Source: DASRPD01 sp035646535 (GTDB lineage Bacteria; Actinomycetota; Acidimicrobiia; IMCC26256; JANYLB01). Taken from it: DNA of 44,530 bases. Where the stretch lies: positions 1-44,530 of the forward strand of contig DASRPD010000070.1 in the NCBI GenBank assembly GCA_035646535.1, given 5' to 3'. Below, in pieces: positions 1-8,414 of this stretch. The position numbers and the translations under genes are program-made. Below the pieces are notes generated by a model. That model was not told the DNA's origin and made no database searches. It worked only from the letters and a program-made list of their open reading frames with translations. The first letter of the stretch is position 1. Each line of letters opens with the position of its first letter.

Positions 1-2
1 CG

Positions 3-731
3 ACACCGCCCCCGCCCCCGCCCGAGGGTGAGGCCGTGTCGACGCTGAAGATCCCGGACATCGGCGTCGACGACGCCGTCGTCCAGGGCGTCGGCGTCTC
101 GGACCTGCGCAAGGGCCCGGGCCACTACCCGGAGACGCCGATGCCCGGCCAGCTCGGCAACGCGGCGATCGCCGGGCATCGCACGACCTACGGCGCGCCG
201 TTCAACCGGCTCGACGAGCTCGAGCCGGGCGACGAGATCATCGTCACAACCCTCGAGGGCCCGTTCCGGTACCTGGTCGATGAGCAACCCACCGACGACG
301 GCGGCACGAGCGGGCACGTCGTCGTCTCGCCCCGTGAGGTCGAGGTCCTCGACCCCACGCCGCACCCGGCCAGACCGGCGGAGAACCTCGCCACACTGAC
401 CCTGACGACGTGCAACCCGAAGTACTCGGCGGCGACCCGCCTCGTCGTCAAGGCCACCTTCTCCCCCGCGGAGGACACCAGCCCGGCGCCGACCGAGCCG
501 TCACCCATCACCGTCGCCAAGCGGACCGACATCGACCTGTCAGGCGCCGACACACCCGCCGGCCCCGCGGTGTGGTGGGGCGTCTTGGCCGCAGCCGTCG
601 GGGCCCTGTGGTGGCTCGTCTTCCACCGCTACCACCGGTGGACAACCTGGATCGCGGGCCTGATCCCGTTCGCGATCGTGCTGTTCGTCTTCTTCTGGAA
701 CCTCGAGCGGGTCCTGCCGTCGAACTACTGA
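3..731 (+). CDS. Class E sortase, 5' end outside window
   Basis: Transpeptidase that would attach sorting-signal proteins to the cell wall. The reading frame is open to the left edge; an internal GTG lies at 36, but the preceding in-frame Pro-rich residues look like the linker after an N-terminal anchor, so the true start is outside. Counting from that GTG, the sortase fold starts with LKIPDIG; catalytic His48 lies in AGHRTTYG, Cys126 in LTTCNP and Arg135 nine residues later. After the catalytic domain a charged linker leads to two hydrophobic segments (about residues 180-197 and 208-222), typical of actinobacterial class E sortases with C-terminal membrane segments. No LPxTG-type substrate was found next to it. 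Family assignment is firm; the substrate is unknown. Confidence 0.88.
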   Translation, partial: TPPPPPPEGEAVSTLKIPDIGVDDAVVQGVGVSDLRKGPGHYPETPMPGQLGNAAIAGHRTTYGAPFNRLDELEPGDEIIVTTLEGPFRYLVDEQPTDDGGTSGHVVVSPREVEVLDPTPHPARPAENLATLTLTTCNPKYSAATRLVVKATFSPAEDTSPAPTEPSPITVAKRTDIDLSGADTPAGPAVWWGVLAAAVGALWWLVFHRYHRWTTWIAGLIPFAIVLFVFFWNLERVLPSNY

Positions 732-734
732 GCG

Positions 735-776
735 GAGCCCCGGGGCCCGGGGCCCGCGACCAGCGGCTCGGGGCTC
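735..776. terminator. Inverted repeat between convergent genes
   Basis: GAGCCCCG (735-742) and CGGGGCTC (769-776) form an 8-bp stem between the sortase stop and the stop of the leftward gene. It could act as a bidirectional terminator. There is no T-tract, as is common at very high GC. Confidence 0.4.
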
Positions 777-804
777 GGGTAGCGAGCGGGGGCCGCGCCC
801 GTCG

Positions 805-2298
805 TCAGCCTGCAGGCCCGAGAGTCGCGGCGGGTCCGAGACTCGCGGCGGGTCCGAGGTCCGCGACCAGGGTCATGAGCGGACCGAACTTGTCGTCACG
901 GCGAATGGCCTCGGTGAGGATCCACCACTGCGGGTCCGGCAGGGACGCGGGCCGCGTCTCGGGGAGCTGTGACGGGAGCCCGTCGGTCCACGTGGCGCGC
1001 GCGGCAGAGCCATCCAGGTAGCAGAGCATGCTGCCCTGGCTGGGAGCTCCGACTCGGTACGGCCCATCTCCGGGACAGGTCTCCCCCGTAACGCCGCCCG
1101 TGCCCGCCTCGACCTCGGCCAACGTCCGCTGTTCCTCGTAGACCGCAGTCATCGCGGCCACGCTCGTGTACGCCGTGTAGAACACGTCGGTGTCGGATAC
1201 GACGCACGCCAGCGAGGCGGTCGCTCCCACGAGCACCTCGGATGGGTCTTCCGGCCCGCACGTCGTCTGCACATCCGTCGGCACCCGCTTCAGCAGCTCG
1301 ATCTCGCCGTCGGTGAGCTCGACCCGCAGACTCTCGGGGTCGAGCTCGACCTGGTAGGCCAGGTTCCACCAGTCGTAGACGCTCTGGTCGTCGGTGTCGA
1401 AGCGTTCGGCAACCCCGACGGCGGTGGCCTCGGGCATGGTCCACACGAGCGTCGAACGACCGCCGGACCGGTAGCAGGCAACACGACCGTCGAGACCGCG
1501 GACCGTCTGATAGGCGTGCTCGACGTCGACGACCTGCGAGCAGTCCGCCTCCGAATCACGGACGACGCCGGCCCGTTCCACCTGCCGGTCGAAGTACTCG
1601 GTGAGCGCGTCGTCGGTGGAGAACCGATAGAAGCGCACACGGTTGGCCCCTTCGACGGGTGTGCACACGAGCCCGGCGGTTGCGTCGGCCGGCAGCCGCG
1701 TCGTCCCGCGGCAGTCGGCGCGCACGGAGTCGGCGACCGCGGCTGACCGGAGCAACGCGCTCTGAGCCGGCGTCGAGGTGGTGGGGCCGGAGCCGGAGCC
1801 CCGCCGGATGACGACACCCGCGATCGTGACCACGACGACGAGGGCGACGGCACCCACGATCCAGGGCCACCTTGCACGCGTGTCGGTGGCATCCGTCCGG
1901 CGCTCGCGCCGCGTCCGGGCGGGCATCTGCGAGCCCGAGTGCGCGCTCGGCGGTGTCGGCGGAATGGGCGGCAGCGGCGCCCCCGTGGCCAGGGCGTCAC
2001 TCCCGGCCGGCGGTTGGGGCGGCGACTGCGGCTGGGCGGGCGTTGGCTGGGCGTCCTCGGCGACGGGAAGATCCGGCGCGGCCACCGGGTCGCCCACCGG
2101 CTCACTCGCGAGCGGCTCATCGACATTCCCGGCCGGCTCACTGCCGACTGGTCCGGAGTCATCGACCGGCGGAGCGCCGGGCACCGGTGGGGACGGCACG
2201 GGCGGCGTCGCGTCGGGCGTCGAGCGGGGTGACGCGGGCGCGGGGTACCACGAGCGTCGACGCGGCGGGTCGCCTTCCGACGAATGGTCCTCAGGCAC
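805..2298 (-). CDS. Pro-rich single-pass membrane protein, unknown function
   Basis: 497 residues from a GTG start. The first ~125 residues are Pro/Ala/Ser-rich and probably disordered (GDPPRRRSWYPAPASP, PPVPSPPVPGAPP). A basic stretch then precedes one transmembrane helix (WPWIVGAVALVVVVTIAGVVI, about 143-163). The ~330-residue exported part holds several Cys in two apparently repeated halves: CRGTTRLPADATAGLVC and CGPEDPSEVLVGATASLAC are each followed by a similar Tyr-rich segment. I recognise no named family. It is last in the leftward run that starts with the carboxyltransferase, but the gap to the crotonase (53 bp) leaves co-transcription open. The reading frame, GTG start and domain layout support a real gene; function is unknown. 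Confidence 0.72.
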   Translation of the reverse strand: MPEDHSSEGDPPRRRSWYPAPASPRSTPDATPPVPSPPVPGAPPVDDSGPVGSEPAGNVDEPLASEPVGDPVAAPDLPVAEDAQPTPAQPQSPPQPPAGSDALATGAPLPPIPPTPPSAHSGSQMPARTRRERRTDATDTRARWPWIVGAVALVVVVTIAGVVIRRGSGSGPTTSTPAQSALLRSAAVADSVRADCRGTTRLPADATAGLVCTPVEGANRVRFYRFSTDDALTEYFDRQVERAGVVRDSEADCSQVVDVEHAYQTVRGLDGRVACYRSGGRSTLVWTMPEATAVGVAERFDTDDQSVYDWWNLAYQVELDPESLRVELTDGEIELLKRVPTDVQTTCGPEDPSEVLVGATASLACVVSDTDVFYTAYTSVAAMTAVYEEQRTLAEVEAGTGGVTGETCPGDGPYRVGAPSQGSMLCYLDGSAARATWTDGLPSQLPETRPASLPDPQWWILTEAIRRDDKFGPLMTLVADLGPAASLGPAATLGPAG

Positions 2299-2351
2299 GC
2301 AACGAGGCTACCGGCCCGACCAGCCTCCGCAATCGGCGGGTCGCCCACTGA

Positions 2352-3134
2352 TCAACAGCCCCGAAAGTCCGGCGTTCGGCGCTCGGCGAAGGCGGCGAGA
2401 CCCTCCTCGAGGTCCTTGCTGGCGAAGTTGCGCGTCTCGAGAGCCGCGATCTCGCGCTCCAACGCGTCGGGGAGCCGGCCGGCTTCGAGCACGACGTTGA
2501 GTGCGTGCTTGTGGCCGGCCACGCTGAGTGGAGCGAGCACTGCGATCTGGCCCGCGAGCTCGAGCGCACCCGCCAGGGCGTCGTCGGAGGCACGCTGCAC
2601 GAGCCCGAGATCCGCCGCCGCGTCCCGATCGAGGGTGCACGCCGTGAGCAGGAGATCGCGGGCCGCGGCGTGGCCGATGAGCAGGGCGAGTCGCCGGATG
2701 TTCGCCGCGCTGAGCAGCACACCGAGGCGCGCCGCGGGGATTCCAAAGGTCGCCGCGGGCCCCACGACCCGGAGATCGCACGCCACCGCGAGCTGCATTC
2801 CCGCGCCGAGGGCCGGCCCGTTCACCGCCGCGATGACGGGCGCCGGGTGTTGGATGATCGCGTCGAGGAGGCGCTCGAAGGCCGGCCGGAACGTGTCGCC
2901 ACCGCCGGGTTCGAGCCCACCACCCGACGCGGTGTCGGATGCCCGGCGCGCCAGGTCCGCGCCGGCGCAGAAGGCCGTGCCCTCGCCGCTCACGACGACG
3001 GCTCGGGACGTCGTGCTCGCTTCGAGGCCTGCGCGGAGCTCGTCGCACAGCTCCGCGTTGAGTGCGTTGCGACGCTCCTGACGGTCGATGACCGCGAGCG
3101 CGACGTCGGGGTGAGGCTCCTCCCAGCGAATCAC
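2352..3134 (-). CDS. Enoyl-CoA hydratase/isomerase (crotonase) family protein
   Basis: 260-residue crotonase-fold protein acting on acyl-CoA thioesters. The N-terminal R.ERRNALN motif, the first oxyanion-hole strand (GEGTAFCAGADL, about residues 50-61) and the second (AAVNGPALGAGMQLAVACDL) are clear. The two acid positions of classical hydratases are not: the Glu expected in GGxxE is Gln/Leu-like, and FGxPE reads FGIPAARLG. A plain enoyl-CoA hydratase activity is therefore doubtful; isomerase, thioesterase-like or hydrolase-type chemistry is possible. The GTG start overlaps the TGA of the biotin-carrier gene as GTGA (3131-3134), which implies translational coupling and a role in the same acyl-CoA pathway. 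Confidence 0.88.
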   Translation of the reverse strand: MIRWEEPHPDVALAVIDRQERRNALNAELCDELRAGLEASTTSRAVVVSGEGTAFCAGADLARRASDTASGGGLEPGGGDTFRPAFERLLDAIIQHPAPVIAAVNGPALGAGMQLAVACDLRVVGPAATFGIPAARLGVLLSAANIRRLALLIGHAAARDLLLTACTLDRDAAADLGLVQRASDDALAGALELAGQIAVLAPLSVAGHKHALNVVLEAGRLPDALEREIAALETRNFASKDLEEGLAAFAERRTPDFRGC

Positions 3135-3349
3135 GACTCGTCGATGACGGCGATGAGATCGCCTTCCTGCACGACCTGCTCGGGCGCGACGTGCAGCTCC
3201 CGCACGACGCCCGGCGTGTCGGTCACGACGGGGATCTCCATCTTCATCGACTCGAGGATGCAGATCTCGTCGCCCTCGGCGACCATCTGACCCTCTTCGG
3301 CGAGGACCTGCCAGACGTTCGCGGTGATCTCCGCGCGGATTTCGGGCAT
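3131..3349 (-). CDS. Free-standing biotin/lipoyl carrier protein
   Basis: 72-residue carrier consisting only of a biotinyl domain, with the biotin-accepting Lys in LESMKMEIPV (about residues 30-39) and the matching hairpin half GVVRELHVAPEQVVQEGDLIAVI. Its length and sequence resemble the short mycobacterial carrier TB7.3, as recalled from the family. It would carry carboxybiotin between a biotin carboxylase and the carboxyltransferase encoded just upstream. No biotin carboxylase gene is present here, so the third subunit must be encoded elsewhere. The stop overlaps the crotonase start. Confidence 0.93.
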   Translation of the reverse strand: MPEIRAEITANVWQVLAEEGQMVAEGDEICILESMKMEIPVVTDTPGVVRELHVAPEQVVQEGDLIAVIDES

Positions 3350-3373
3350 CGCGGCAGGCTAACGGGCGCGAGA

Positions 3374-3455
3374 CTCAGACCGGCCCGCGAGAGTCCGACC
3401 GGGCCGCTCAGACGGGCCCGCGGAGCTCAGACGGGCCCGGGCCGCTCAGACGGGC
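3374..3455. repeat. CTCAGACGGGC direct repeats at the carboxyltransferase 3' end
   Basis: Exact copies of CTCAGACGGGC start at 3407, 3426 and 3445, 19 bp apart, with a one-base variant at 3374. The copy at 3445 contains the gene's stop (TGA read leftward) and last codons, so the array looks like local duplication of the gene end inside the 96-bp gap before the carrier gene. Confidence 0.75.
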
Positions 3456-5023
3456 AGGACGCCGTGCTTGCGCCAGGGGCGGGTGATCTGCTTCTCGCGG
3501 CTGATGTCGAGCCCACGAGCGATGGCGGCGCGGGTGTCGGCGGGGTCGATGACGTCGTCGAGCTGGCCGTGGCCGGCCGCCACGTAGGGGTCGATGTTGG
3601 CGCGGATCTCCTCGGCCAGCTCGAGGCGCTTCGCGGCCTGCTCCTCCTCGGGCAGGGCATCGATCGTCTTGCGGTGGATGATGCTCACGGCGCCGTCGGG
3701 TCCCATCACCGCGATCTCCGCGGTGGGCCACGCGACGATGTAATCGGCCTCGTACGCGAGTCCGTTCATCACGAAGTAGCCGGCCCCGTAGCTCTTGCGC
3801 AACACGACGCTGATCTTGGGCACGGTCGCCTCGCTCACCGCGAAGAGCATCTTGGCGCCGTGGCGGATGATGCCCTGCTTCTCGACCGCGGAGCCGACGA
3901 TGAAGCCGGGTACGTCGTGCAGGAACACGAGCGGGATCCCGAAGGCGTCGCACAACCAGACGAACCGCGCCGCCTTGTCCGCCGCGTTCACGTCGAGTGC
4001 GCCGCCGAGCACCATCGGCTGGTTGGCGACGACGCCGATGGGCTCGCCCCCGATGCGCGCGAAGCCGGTGACGAGGTTCTTGGCCCAGTCGGGCTTCATC
4101 CAGAACACCTCGCCGTCGTCGACGACCGCGGTGACGACCTTGCGGACGTCATACGCGCGCCGCGGCGCGGTGGGGACGATGTCGTACAGCTCTTCGACCC
4201 GACGCTCGACCGGGTCGGTACACACCCGCAACGGGGGGCGTTCACGGTTGTGGGCGGGAAAGAACGAGAGGTAGTTACGCACCGCGTCGAGGCAGGCCTC
4301 GTCGTCGGCCACCTCGAGATCGGCGACGCCGCTCACCTTGGTGTGCACGGCGGAGCCACCCATCTCCTCCTCGGTGACGTCTTCGCCGACCGCGGCCTTC
4401 ACCAGGTGGCGGCCGCCGAGGGCCATCGAGCTCGTGCCCTGCACCATCGGCACGAAGTCGGCCAGCGCGGGGATGTAGGCGGTGCCCGCGGCGCAGTGCC
4501 CGAGCATCGCGGCCACCATCGGCACGACGCCGCTCATCGCGACCTGCTCGCGGAACAGATCCCCCGCGCCCGCGAACGAAGACCCGCTCGTCGACTGGAT
4601 GCGCGCCCCCGCCGAGTCGAGCAACCACACCATCGGCATCCGTTGACTCACCGCGTGGTGGCGAAGCCGGCGGATCTTGGCTTCGCCGACGTTTCCCATG
4701 GAGCCGGCCATGACGGTGAAGTCGTACGCAGCCACCGCGACGAGCCGACCGTCGATTCGGCCCACGCCGGTGACCGCACCGTCGGCTGCGAGATAGCGGT
4801 CGCCGAGCCCCGCGTCCATGTGGTCGGCCAACATGCCGTACTCGACCCAGCTCCCGACATCGAGGAGGAGATCGAGGCGCTCGCGCACGGTGAGCTTGCC
4901 GAGGCCGCGTTGGCGCTCGACCCGCTCGGGACCACCGAGGCCGAGTGCCTGCTCCCGCCGCCGGGCCAGATCGCCGACGAGAGGCCCCCAGTTGTGCACG
5001 TCTCCCCCACCCGTTGTGCTCAT
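3446..5023 (-). CDS. Acyl-CoA carboxylase carboxyltransferase (beta) subunit
   Basis: 525 residues, the normal size for AccD/PccB-type carboxyltransferases that move CO2 from carboxybiotin to an acyl-CoA. The N-terminal half contains KLTVRERLDLLLD and the crotonase-like AYDFTVMAGSMG region. The C-terminal half has the family signatures LHDVPGFIVGS, EKQGIIRHGAKML and RKSYGAGYFVMNG. I place the start at ATG 5023 (MSTTGGG), preceded by a GAGAGTGGGG ribosome site, rather than at in-frame starts further upstream, which would add a non-homologous Arg/Pro-rich extension. It heads the leftward run with the biotin carrier and crotonase. The substrate (acetyl-, propionyl- or methylcrotonyl-CoA) cannot be told from sequence alone. 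Confidence 0.94.
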   Translation of the reverse strand: MSTTGGGDVHNWGPLVGDLARRREQALGLGGPERVERQRGLGKLTVRERLDLLLDVGSWVEYGMLADHMDAGLGDRYLAADGAVTGVGRIDGRLVAVAAYDFTVMAGSMGNVGEAKIRRLRHHAVSQRMPMVWLLDSAGARIQSTSGSSFAGAGDLFREQVAMSGVVPMVAAMLGHCAAGTAYIPALADFVPMVQGTSSMALGGRHLVKAAVGEDVTEEEMGGSAVHTKVSGVADLEVADDEACLDAVRNYLSFFPAHNRERPPLRVCTDPVERRVEELYDIVPTAPRRAYDVRKVVTAVVDDGEVFWMKPDWAKNLVTGFARIGGEPIGVVANQPMVLGGALDVNAADKAARFVWLCDAFGIPLVFLHDVPGFIVGSAVEKQGIIRHGAKMLFAVSEATVPKISVVLRKSYGAGYFVMNGLAYEADYIVAWPTAEIAVMGPDGAVSIIHRKTIDALPEEEQAAKRLELAEEIRANIDPYVAAGHGQLDDVIDPADTRAAIARGLDISREKQITRPWRKHGVLPV

Positions 5024-5229
5024 GGCCCCACTCTCGCACGGCACACCGGGAGGCGGTCGTGAGCGGATGGGGCGGCACGCCTCGCCCGGGGCGTGGGAAG
5101 CGGCGTCCTCTACCCGGGCCGGCCAGGGTTCGAGAGCCGGAGCGCCGGTCATGCTCCGGTGGGGCCGAAGCCGACGAGTCCGGTTTCCGTCGGCCGTCTG
5201 CTCACTCTCGGTGGCGGGCTCATCACATT

Positions 5230-5275
5230 GGCTCCCGCGGGAGACTCCCGCTCGCCGGTGGGCGGCACGGGAGCC
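5230..5275 (-). terminator. Nested inverted repeat after the cyclase gene
   Basis: GGCTCCCG (5230-5237) and CGGGAGCC (5268-5275) form an 8-bp outer stem, and GCGGGAG/CTCCCGC (5237-5251) forms an inner hairpin. It lies downstream of the leftward cyclase gene and before the carboxyltransferase gene. The rest of 5024-5393 shows no gene that I can support. Confidence 0.4.
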
Positions 5276-5393
5276 CGACGGTCACCGTCGCGCTGCCGTT
5301 CTCGAAGATCACGACGAACGCGGCCGACCTTCGCGACGCGGTCGCGGAGCTCGCCGGGCTTGTCGCGAGACTCGCCCCGGCGGATAGTCCGCG

Positions 5394-6737
5394 CTACGCG
5401 GCGATCACCGCGAGCAGCTGCCACTCGCCCGGAACTCCCTTGAGCTCGGAGCGGCCCCGATCGGCGAACTCGAGGCCCGAGCCGATCACCAGATCCCGCA
5501 CGGTAGAGGTCACGAGCACTTCGCCGGCCCCGGCAAGCGCGGCGACGCGTGCGCCGAGGTGCACGGCGAGCCCGGCAATGTCGTCGCCTTGCAGCTCGAC
5601 CTCGCCGGTGTGCAACCCCGAACGCACCTCGAGCCCCAGCGGGCGCGAAACGGTCGCGATCGACTGTGCGCAACGCACCGCACGAGCCGGGCCATCAAAG
5701 GTCGCCAGGAAGTCGTCGCCTCGCGTGTTGACCTCCCGGCCTCGGTAACGTTCGAGCTCGCGGCGCACTCCGACGCGGAAGCGGTCGAGCACGTCCCGCC
5801 AGGCTCGGTCACCCAGCGCCGCGGCACGCTCGGTCGAGCCTACGATGTCGGTGAACAGCACCGTCGCGAGCACGCGGTCGACAGCCACGTCGTGGATCGG
5901 ACGCTCACCGGTCAGGAACTCCTCGACGACGTCGAGCAGATCATCCTCGTTTCCGGGCGCGCAGCTCACGTGCCAATCTCCCGGCGCGACCACCACTGCC
6001 GCGTCCTGCACGTGCTCGGCCAGGAACCGGCCGAGCCGCGCCGGTACGACCGGATCACCCTCCCGATGGACCACGAGCGTGGGGGCTCGAACGGTTGGGA
6101 GCACGCTGCGCACGTCGATACCGAAGTTGGCGCTCATGATCTCGGCCACCATCGCGGGCGTGCACGCGTTGCGCTCGCAACGGGCAACGAAGACGTCGGT
6201 GTCGGGATCGTCGGGCAGGTGATGGATGAACCAGCGAAGGGCTTGGCCCCTACCCCAGCGGGAGCGCAGGAGCGCCACGAACCCGTCACCGGCCTCCGGA
6301 TCCATGCCGAGCTCGTAACCCGGAGCCGACGTCAAGCGGGCAAACGTCCCCCACAGCACGAGGGCATCAGCGCGCTCGGGGTAGGTCGCCGCGAACAGGA
6401 CCGCGAGCGGCCCTCCCTCGGAGACTCCGACGATCGCGGCTCGCTCGACACCCGCGGCATCCATGACGGCCCGGATATCGTCCATCCGCTCCTCCGCGGT
6501 TCCGAAGCCGAGCGTCCGCTCCGAGAGGCCGGTGCCGCGCTTGTCAAACGACACGACGCGGGCGAACGACCCGAGTCGCTCGTACACCGCGCGAAAGAAC
6601 GGGACGTCCCACGCGAGCTCCTGATGCGAGACAAACCCGGAGACGAACACCACGTCGATCGGGCCCTCTCCGAACACCTGGTACGCGATCGAGAGGTCTC
6701 CGGATTGTGCGTAGTGCGTCTCCGCGGGCTCGATCAT
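5394..6737 (-). CDS. Alpha/beta hydrolase fused to class III nucleotide cyclase
   Basis: 447 residues. The N-terminal half (about 1-275) is an alpha/beta hydrolase with nucleophile Ser106 in GVSEGG, the FDKRGTGLS loop and a late His in GDWHVS. The C-terminal ~160 residues form a class III adenylate/guanylate cyclase domain with metal Asp297 in LFTDIVGST and Asp341 in NTRGDDF, then GLAVHLGARVAALAG. The architecture is common in actinobacteria. It may couple a small-molecule or ester sensor to cAMP/cGMP production, but the ligand is unknown. The ATG at 6737 lies four bases after the stop of the upstream crotonase, so the two are probably one transcript. In-frame codons upstream fall inside that gene and were rejected. 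Confidence 0.9.
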   Translation of the reverse strand: MIEPAETHYAQSGDLSIAYQVFGEGPIDVVFVSGFVSHQELAWDVPFFRAVYERLGSFARVVSFDKRGTGLSERTLGFGTAEERMDDIRAVMDAAGVERAAIVGVSEGGPLAVLFAATYPERADALVLWGTFARLTSAPGYELGMDPEAGDGFVALLRSRWGRGQALRWFIHHLPDDPDTDVFVARCERNACTPAMVAEIMSANFGIDVRSVLPTVRAPTLVVHREGDPVVPARLGRFLAEHVQDAAVVVAPGDWHVSCAPGNEDDLLDVVEEFLTGERPIHDVAVDRVLATVLFTDIVGSTERAAALGDRAWRDVLDRFRVGVRRELERYRGREVNTRGDDFLATFDGPARAVRCAQSIATVSRPLGLEVRSGLHTGEVELQGDDIAGLAVHLGARVAALAGAGEVLVTSTVRDLVIGSGLEFADRGRSELKGVPGEWQLLAVIAA

Positions 6738-6741
6738 CCCG

Positions 6742-7518
6742 CTACCTGCCCTTCCAGACGGGTTCGCGCTTGGCGGCGAATGCGGCGACGCCCTCGGCAG
6801 TGTCCTCGGTGGAGCTCGTGACGGTGAGCATCGACTGGAGGTAGTCGAGCGCGGCATCGTCGGGCATCTGCTGGGCTCGCTGAAACGCGTCGCGTCCCCA
6901 CCGCATGATGAGTGGGGACTTGGTGGTGAGCCGGCCGGCCAGCTCATCCACCGCGCCGTCGAGCTCGTCGACCCCCACGACCCGGGTCACGAAGCCGATC
7001 CGGTCCGCCTCGGCCGCGTCGACCCGCCGTCCGGTCGCCATCAGCTCGTAGGCGCGCTTGGGCGGCATGCTGCGCAGCAGCGGAACGGTGATCATGTACG
7101 GCCAGAGCCCTACGTTGATCTCGGGCGTACCGAACTGCGCGTCGTCGGCTGCGATGACGAAGTCACACGCCAGTGCGAGACCGAATCCTCCCGCGAGCGC
7201 GTATCCACGGACGCGGGCGATCGTCGGCTTGCCGAGGGACCACAGATCGCGGAACAGGTCCGCGAGCAACCCCCGCCCCTCGTGCGCGCCCGAAGCGCTC
7301 TCGGTGCCCGCGATTCCGCCGAGATCCGCGCCGGAGCAGAAGGCCCGGTCGCCGGCACCCGTCAGCACGACCACGCGCACCTCGTCATCGGCGCGCGCCC
7401 GGGCAACGGCCTCGCGCAGTCCCTGCATCACCGCGAACGACATTGCGTTACGCCGCTCGGGGCGGTCGATCGTGATGCGTGCGACCGCCCCCTGGGTCTC
7501 GTATCGGAGGTCTTCCAC
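6742..7518 (-). CDS. Enoyl-CoA hydratase/isomerase family protein
   Basis: 258-residue crotonase. Visible signatures: RPERRNAMS, the oxyanion strand GDRAFCSGADL, RVRGYALAGGFGLALACDF and FGTPEINVGLWP, where the Glu equivalent to the second catalytic acid is kept. The first acid position (GGFG instead of GGxE) is Gly, which fits isomerases or other single-Glu members better than a classical hydratase. I chose the GTG at 7518 because AGAAGAGG ends eight bases before it; a nine-base-longer GTG start (7527) is possible. The cyclase fusion follows four bases after its stop. Confidence 0.9.
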   Translation of the reverse strand: MEDLRYETQGAVARITIDRPERRNAMSFAVMQGLREAVARARADDEVRVVVLTGAGDRAFCSGADLGGIAGTESASGAHEGRGLLADLFRDLWSLGKPTIARVRGYALAGGFGLALACDFVIAADDAQFGTPEINVGLWPYMITVPLLRSMPPKRAYELMATGRRVDAAEADRIGFVTRVVGVDELDGAVDELAGRLTTKSPLIMRWGRDAFQRAQQMPDDAALDYLQSMLTVTSSTEDTAEGVAAFAAKREPVWKGR

Positions 7519-7631
7519 GGTGTACACCTCTTCTGTCGCCCGGGGGGATCGTAGGTGCGCCGGGCGCCGAGGTCGCCCTGGGTCGGGAGGCTCAGTGCGC
7601 CGGCACGGGCGCATTGGTACCGTCGGACCGA

Positions 7632-8405
7632 ATGGAGCACCGCGCGAACCCTGTGCGCCACGTGCATCCGACCACCGGAGCCACGGACGGCGACCATCGG
7701 AGCAAGCTCCGAGGCGCGCTCGCGTTCCGGACCGCCTCGCACGATCGCACGGCCTCGGCGCTGCCCGCATCGTGGCGCCTCTCCGCCCCGACCGCGGCCC
7801 GACAGACCGCAGCCCGACAGACCGCGGCCCGACAGACCGCGGCCCGACAGACCGCGCTCCCGATCGAACCGGCTCGAAGCCCCGACGACGAGCCGTTGCC
7901 CACGCCGCCGCCGAGTCCGTCCCGGCCTCCCGTGCCGTTGAAACGTCGGCGGCGTGTCTGGCCCTGGAGCCGACGACCGGAACCCGAGGCGTCGGCGCCG
8001 GCGAAAGCGGAACGAACCGGGCCGATCCGATCGGACCCGACGCCCGGACGACCGGTCGGGCTCGATGGGGTGTTCGCAGCGCTGGCCGCCGAGACCAGGG
8101 CGGCACACCCGACGCCGCCGACGGGTCACCAGTCCGCGTCGGAGCTCGAATCCGAGTTCTGGCAGGCGGATCACACAGCCACACGCGGCCGGCGGGGCCG
8201 GCGGGAACGCGCTCGGGCACGTGAGGACGGCGCGACGCGAATCGGTCCCGCGCCGCCGGATGACCTCGTCGACCTCGTCGACCTCGTCGACGAGGAGGCG
8301 ACCGAGCGGAGGTCCGAGGTCGCCGAGTCGTTCGAGCCCGTCGCGCCCGGCGAACGGCCACTGACCCGGCAGGGCATCCCGCCCGAATCGAGGCCGGGCA
8401 CGTAG
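7632..8405 (+). CDS. Pro/Arg-rich low-complexity protein, related to next gene's tail
   Basis: 257 residues from ATG 7632, mostly Pro, Arg, Ser and Ala with no hydrophobic helix. It contains four tandem RQTAA units, a basic RRRRVWPWSRRPEPE stretch and an acidic DDLVDLVDLVDEE stretch. A segment around AHPTPPT...ESEFWQAD resembles AHPTLTPPE...HDPDFWKQ in the downstream DUF5317 protein. That similarity, plus close spacing (9 bp), is the main evidence that this frame is coding. At this GC other frames are also open, so the call is tentative. Function unknown. Confidence 0.48.
   Translation: MEHRANPVRHVHPTTGATDGDHRSKLRGALAFRTASHDRTASALPASWRLSAPTAARQTAARQTAARQTAARQTALPIEPARSPDDEPLPTPPPSPSRPPVPLKRRRRVWPWSRRPEPEASAPAKAERTGPIRSDPTPGRPVGLDGVFAALAAETRAAHPTPPTGHQSASELESEFWQADHTATRGRRGRRERARAREDGATRIGPAPPDDLVDLVDLVDEEATERRSEVAESFEPVAPGERPLTRQGIPPESRPGT
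7800..7859. repeat. 15-bp tandem repeat, four copies
   Basis: The unit CGACAGACCGCGGCC occurs at 7800, 7815, 7830 and 7845 with one or two changes per outer copy. It is in frame and encodes RQTAA repeats. Confidence 0.9.
8262..8288. repeat. 9-bp tandem repeat, three copies
   Basis: GACCTCGTC is repeated exactly three times in frame, encoding DLVDLVDLV. Confidence 0.9.
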
Positions 8406-8414
8406 CGTGAGCCC

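Noticed and set aside
3191..5062. A 623-codon rightward open frame
   Set aside because: It is the complement of the carboxyltransferase gene, with no recognisable domain. Long antisense frames are expected at this GC content.
5086..5190. tRNA-like text (GGTTCGAGAGCC) between the carboxyltransferase and cyclase genes
   Set aside because: It resembles a T-loop, but no paired T-stem, acceptor stem or anticodon arm of correct spacing can be built around it.
7800..7859. CRISPR-like array
   Set aside because: The 15-bp units are directly tandem without spacers, in frame, and encode RQTAA repeats. No cas genes are present.
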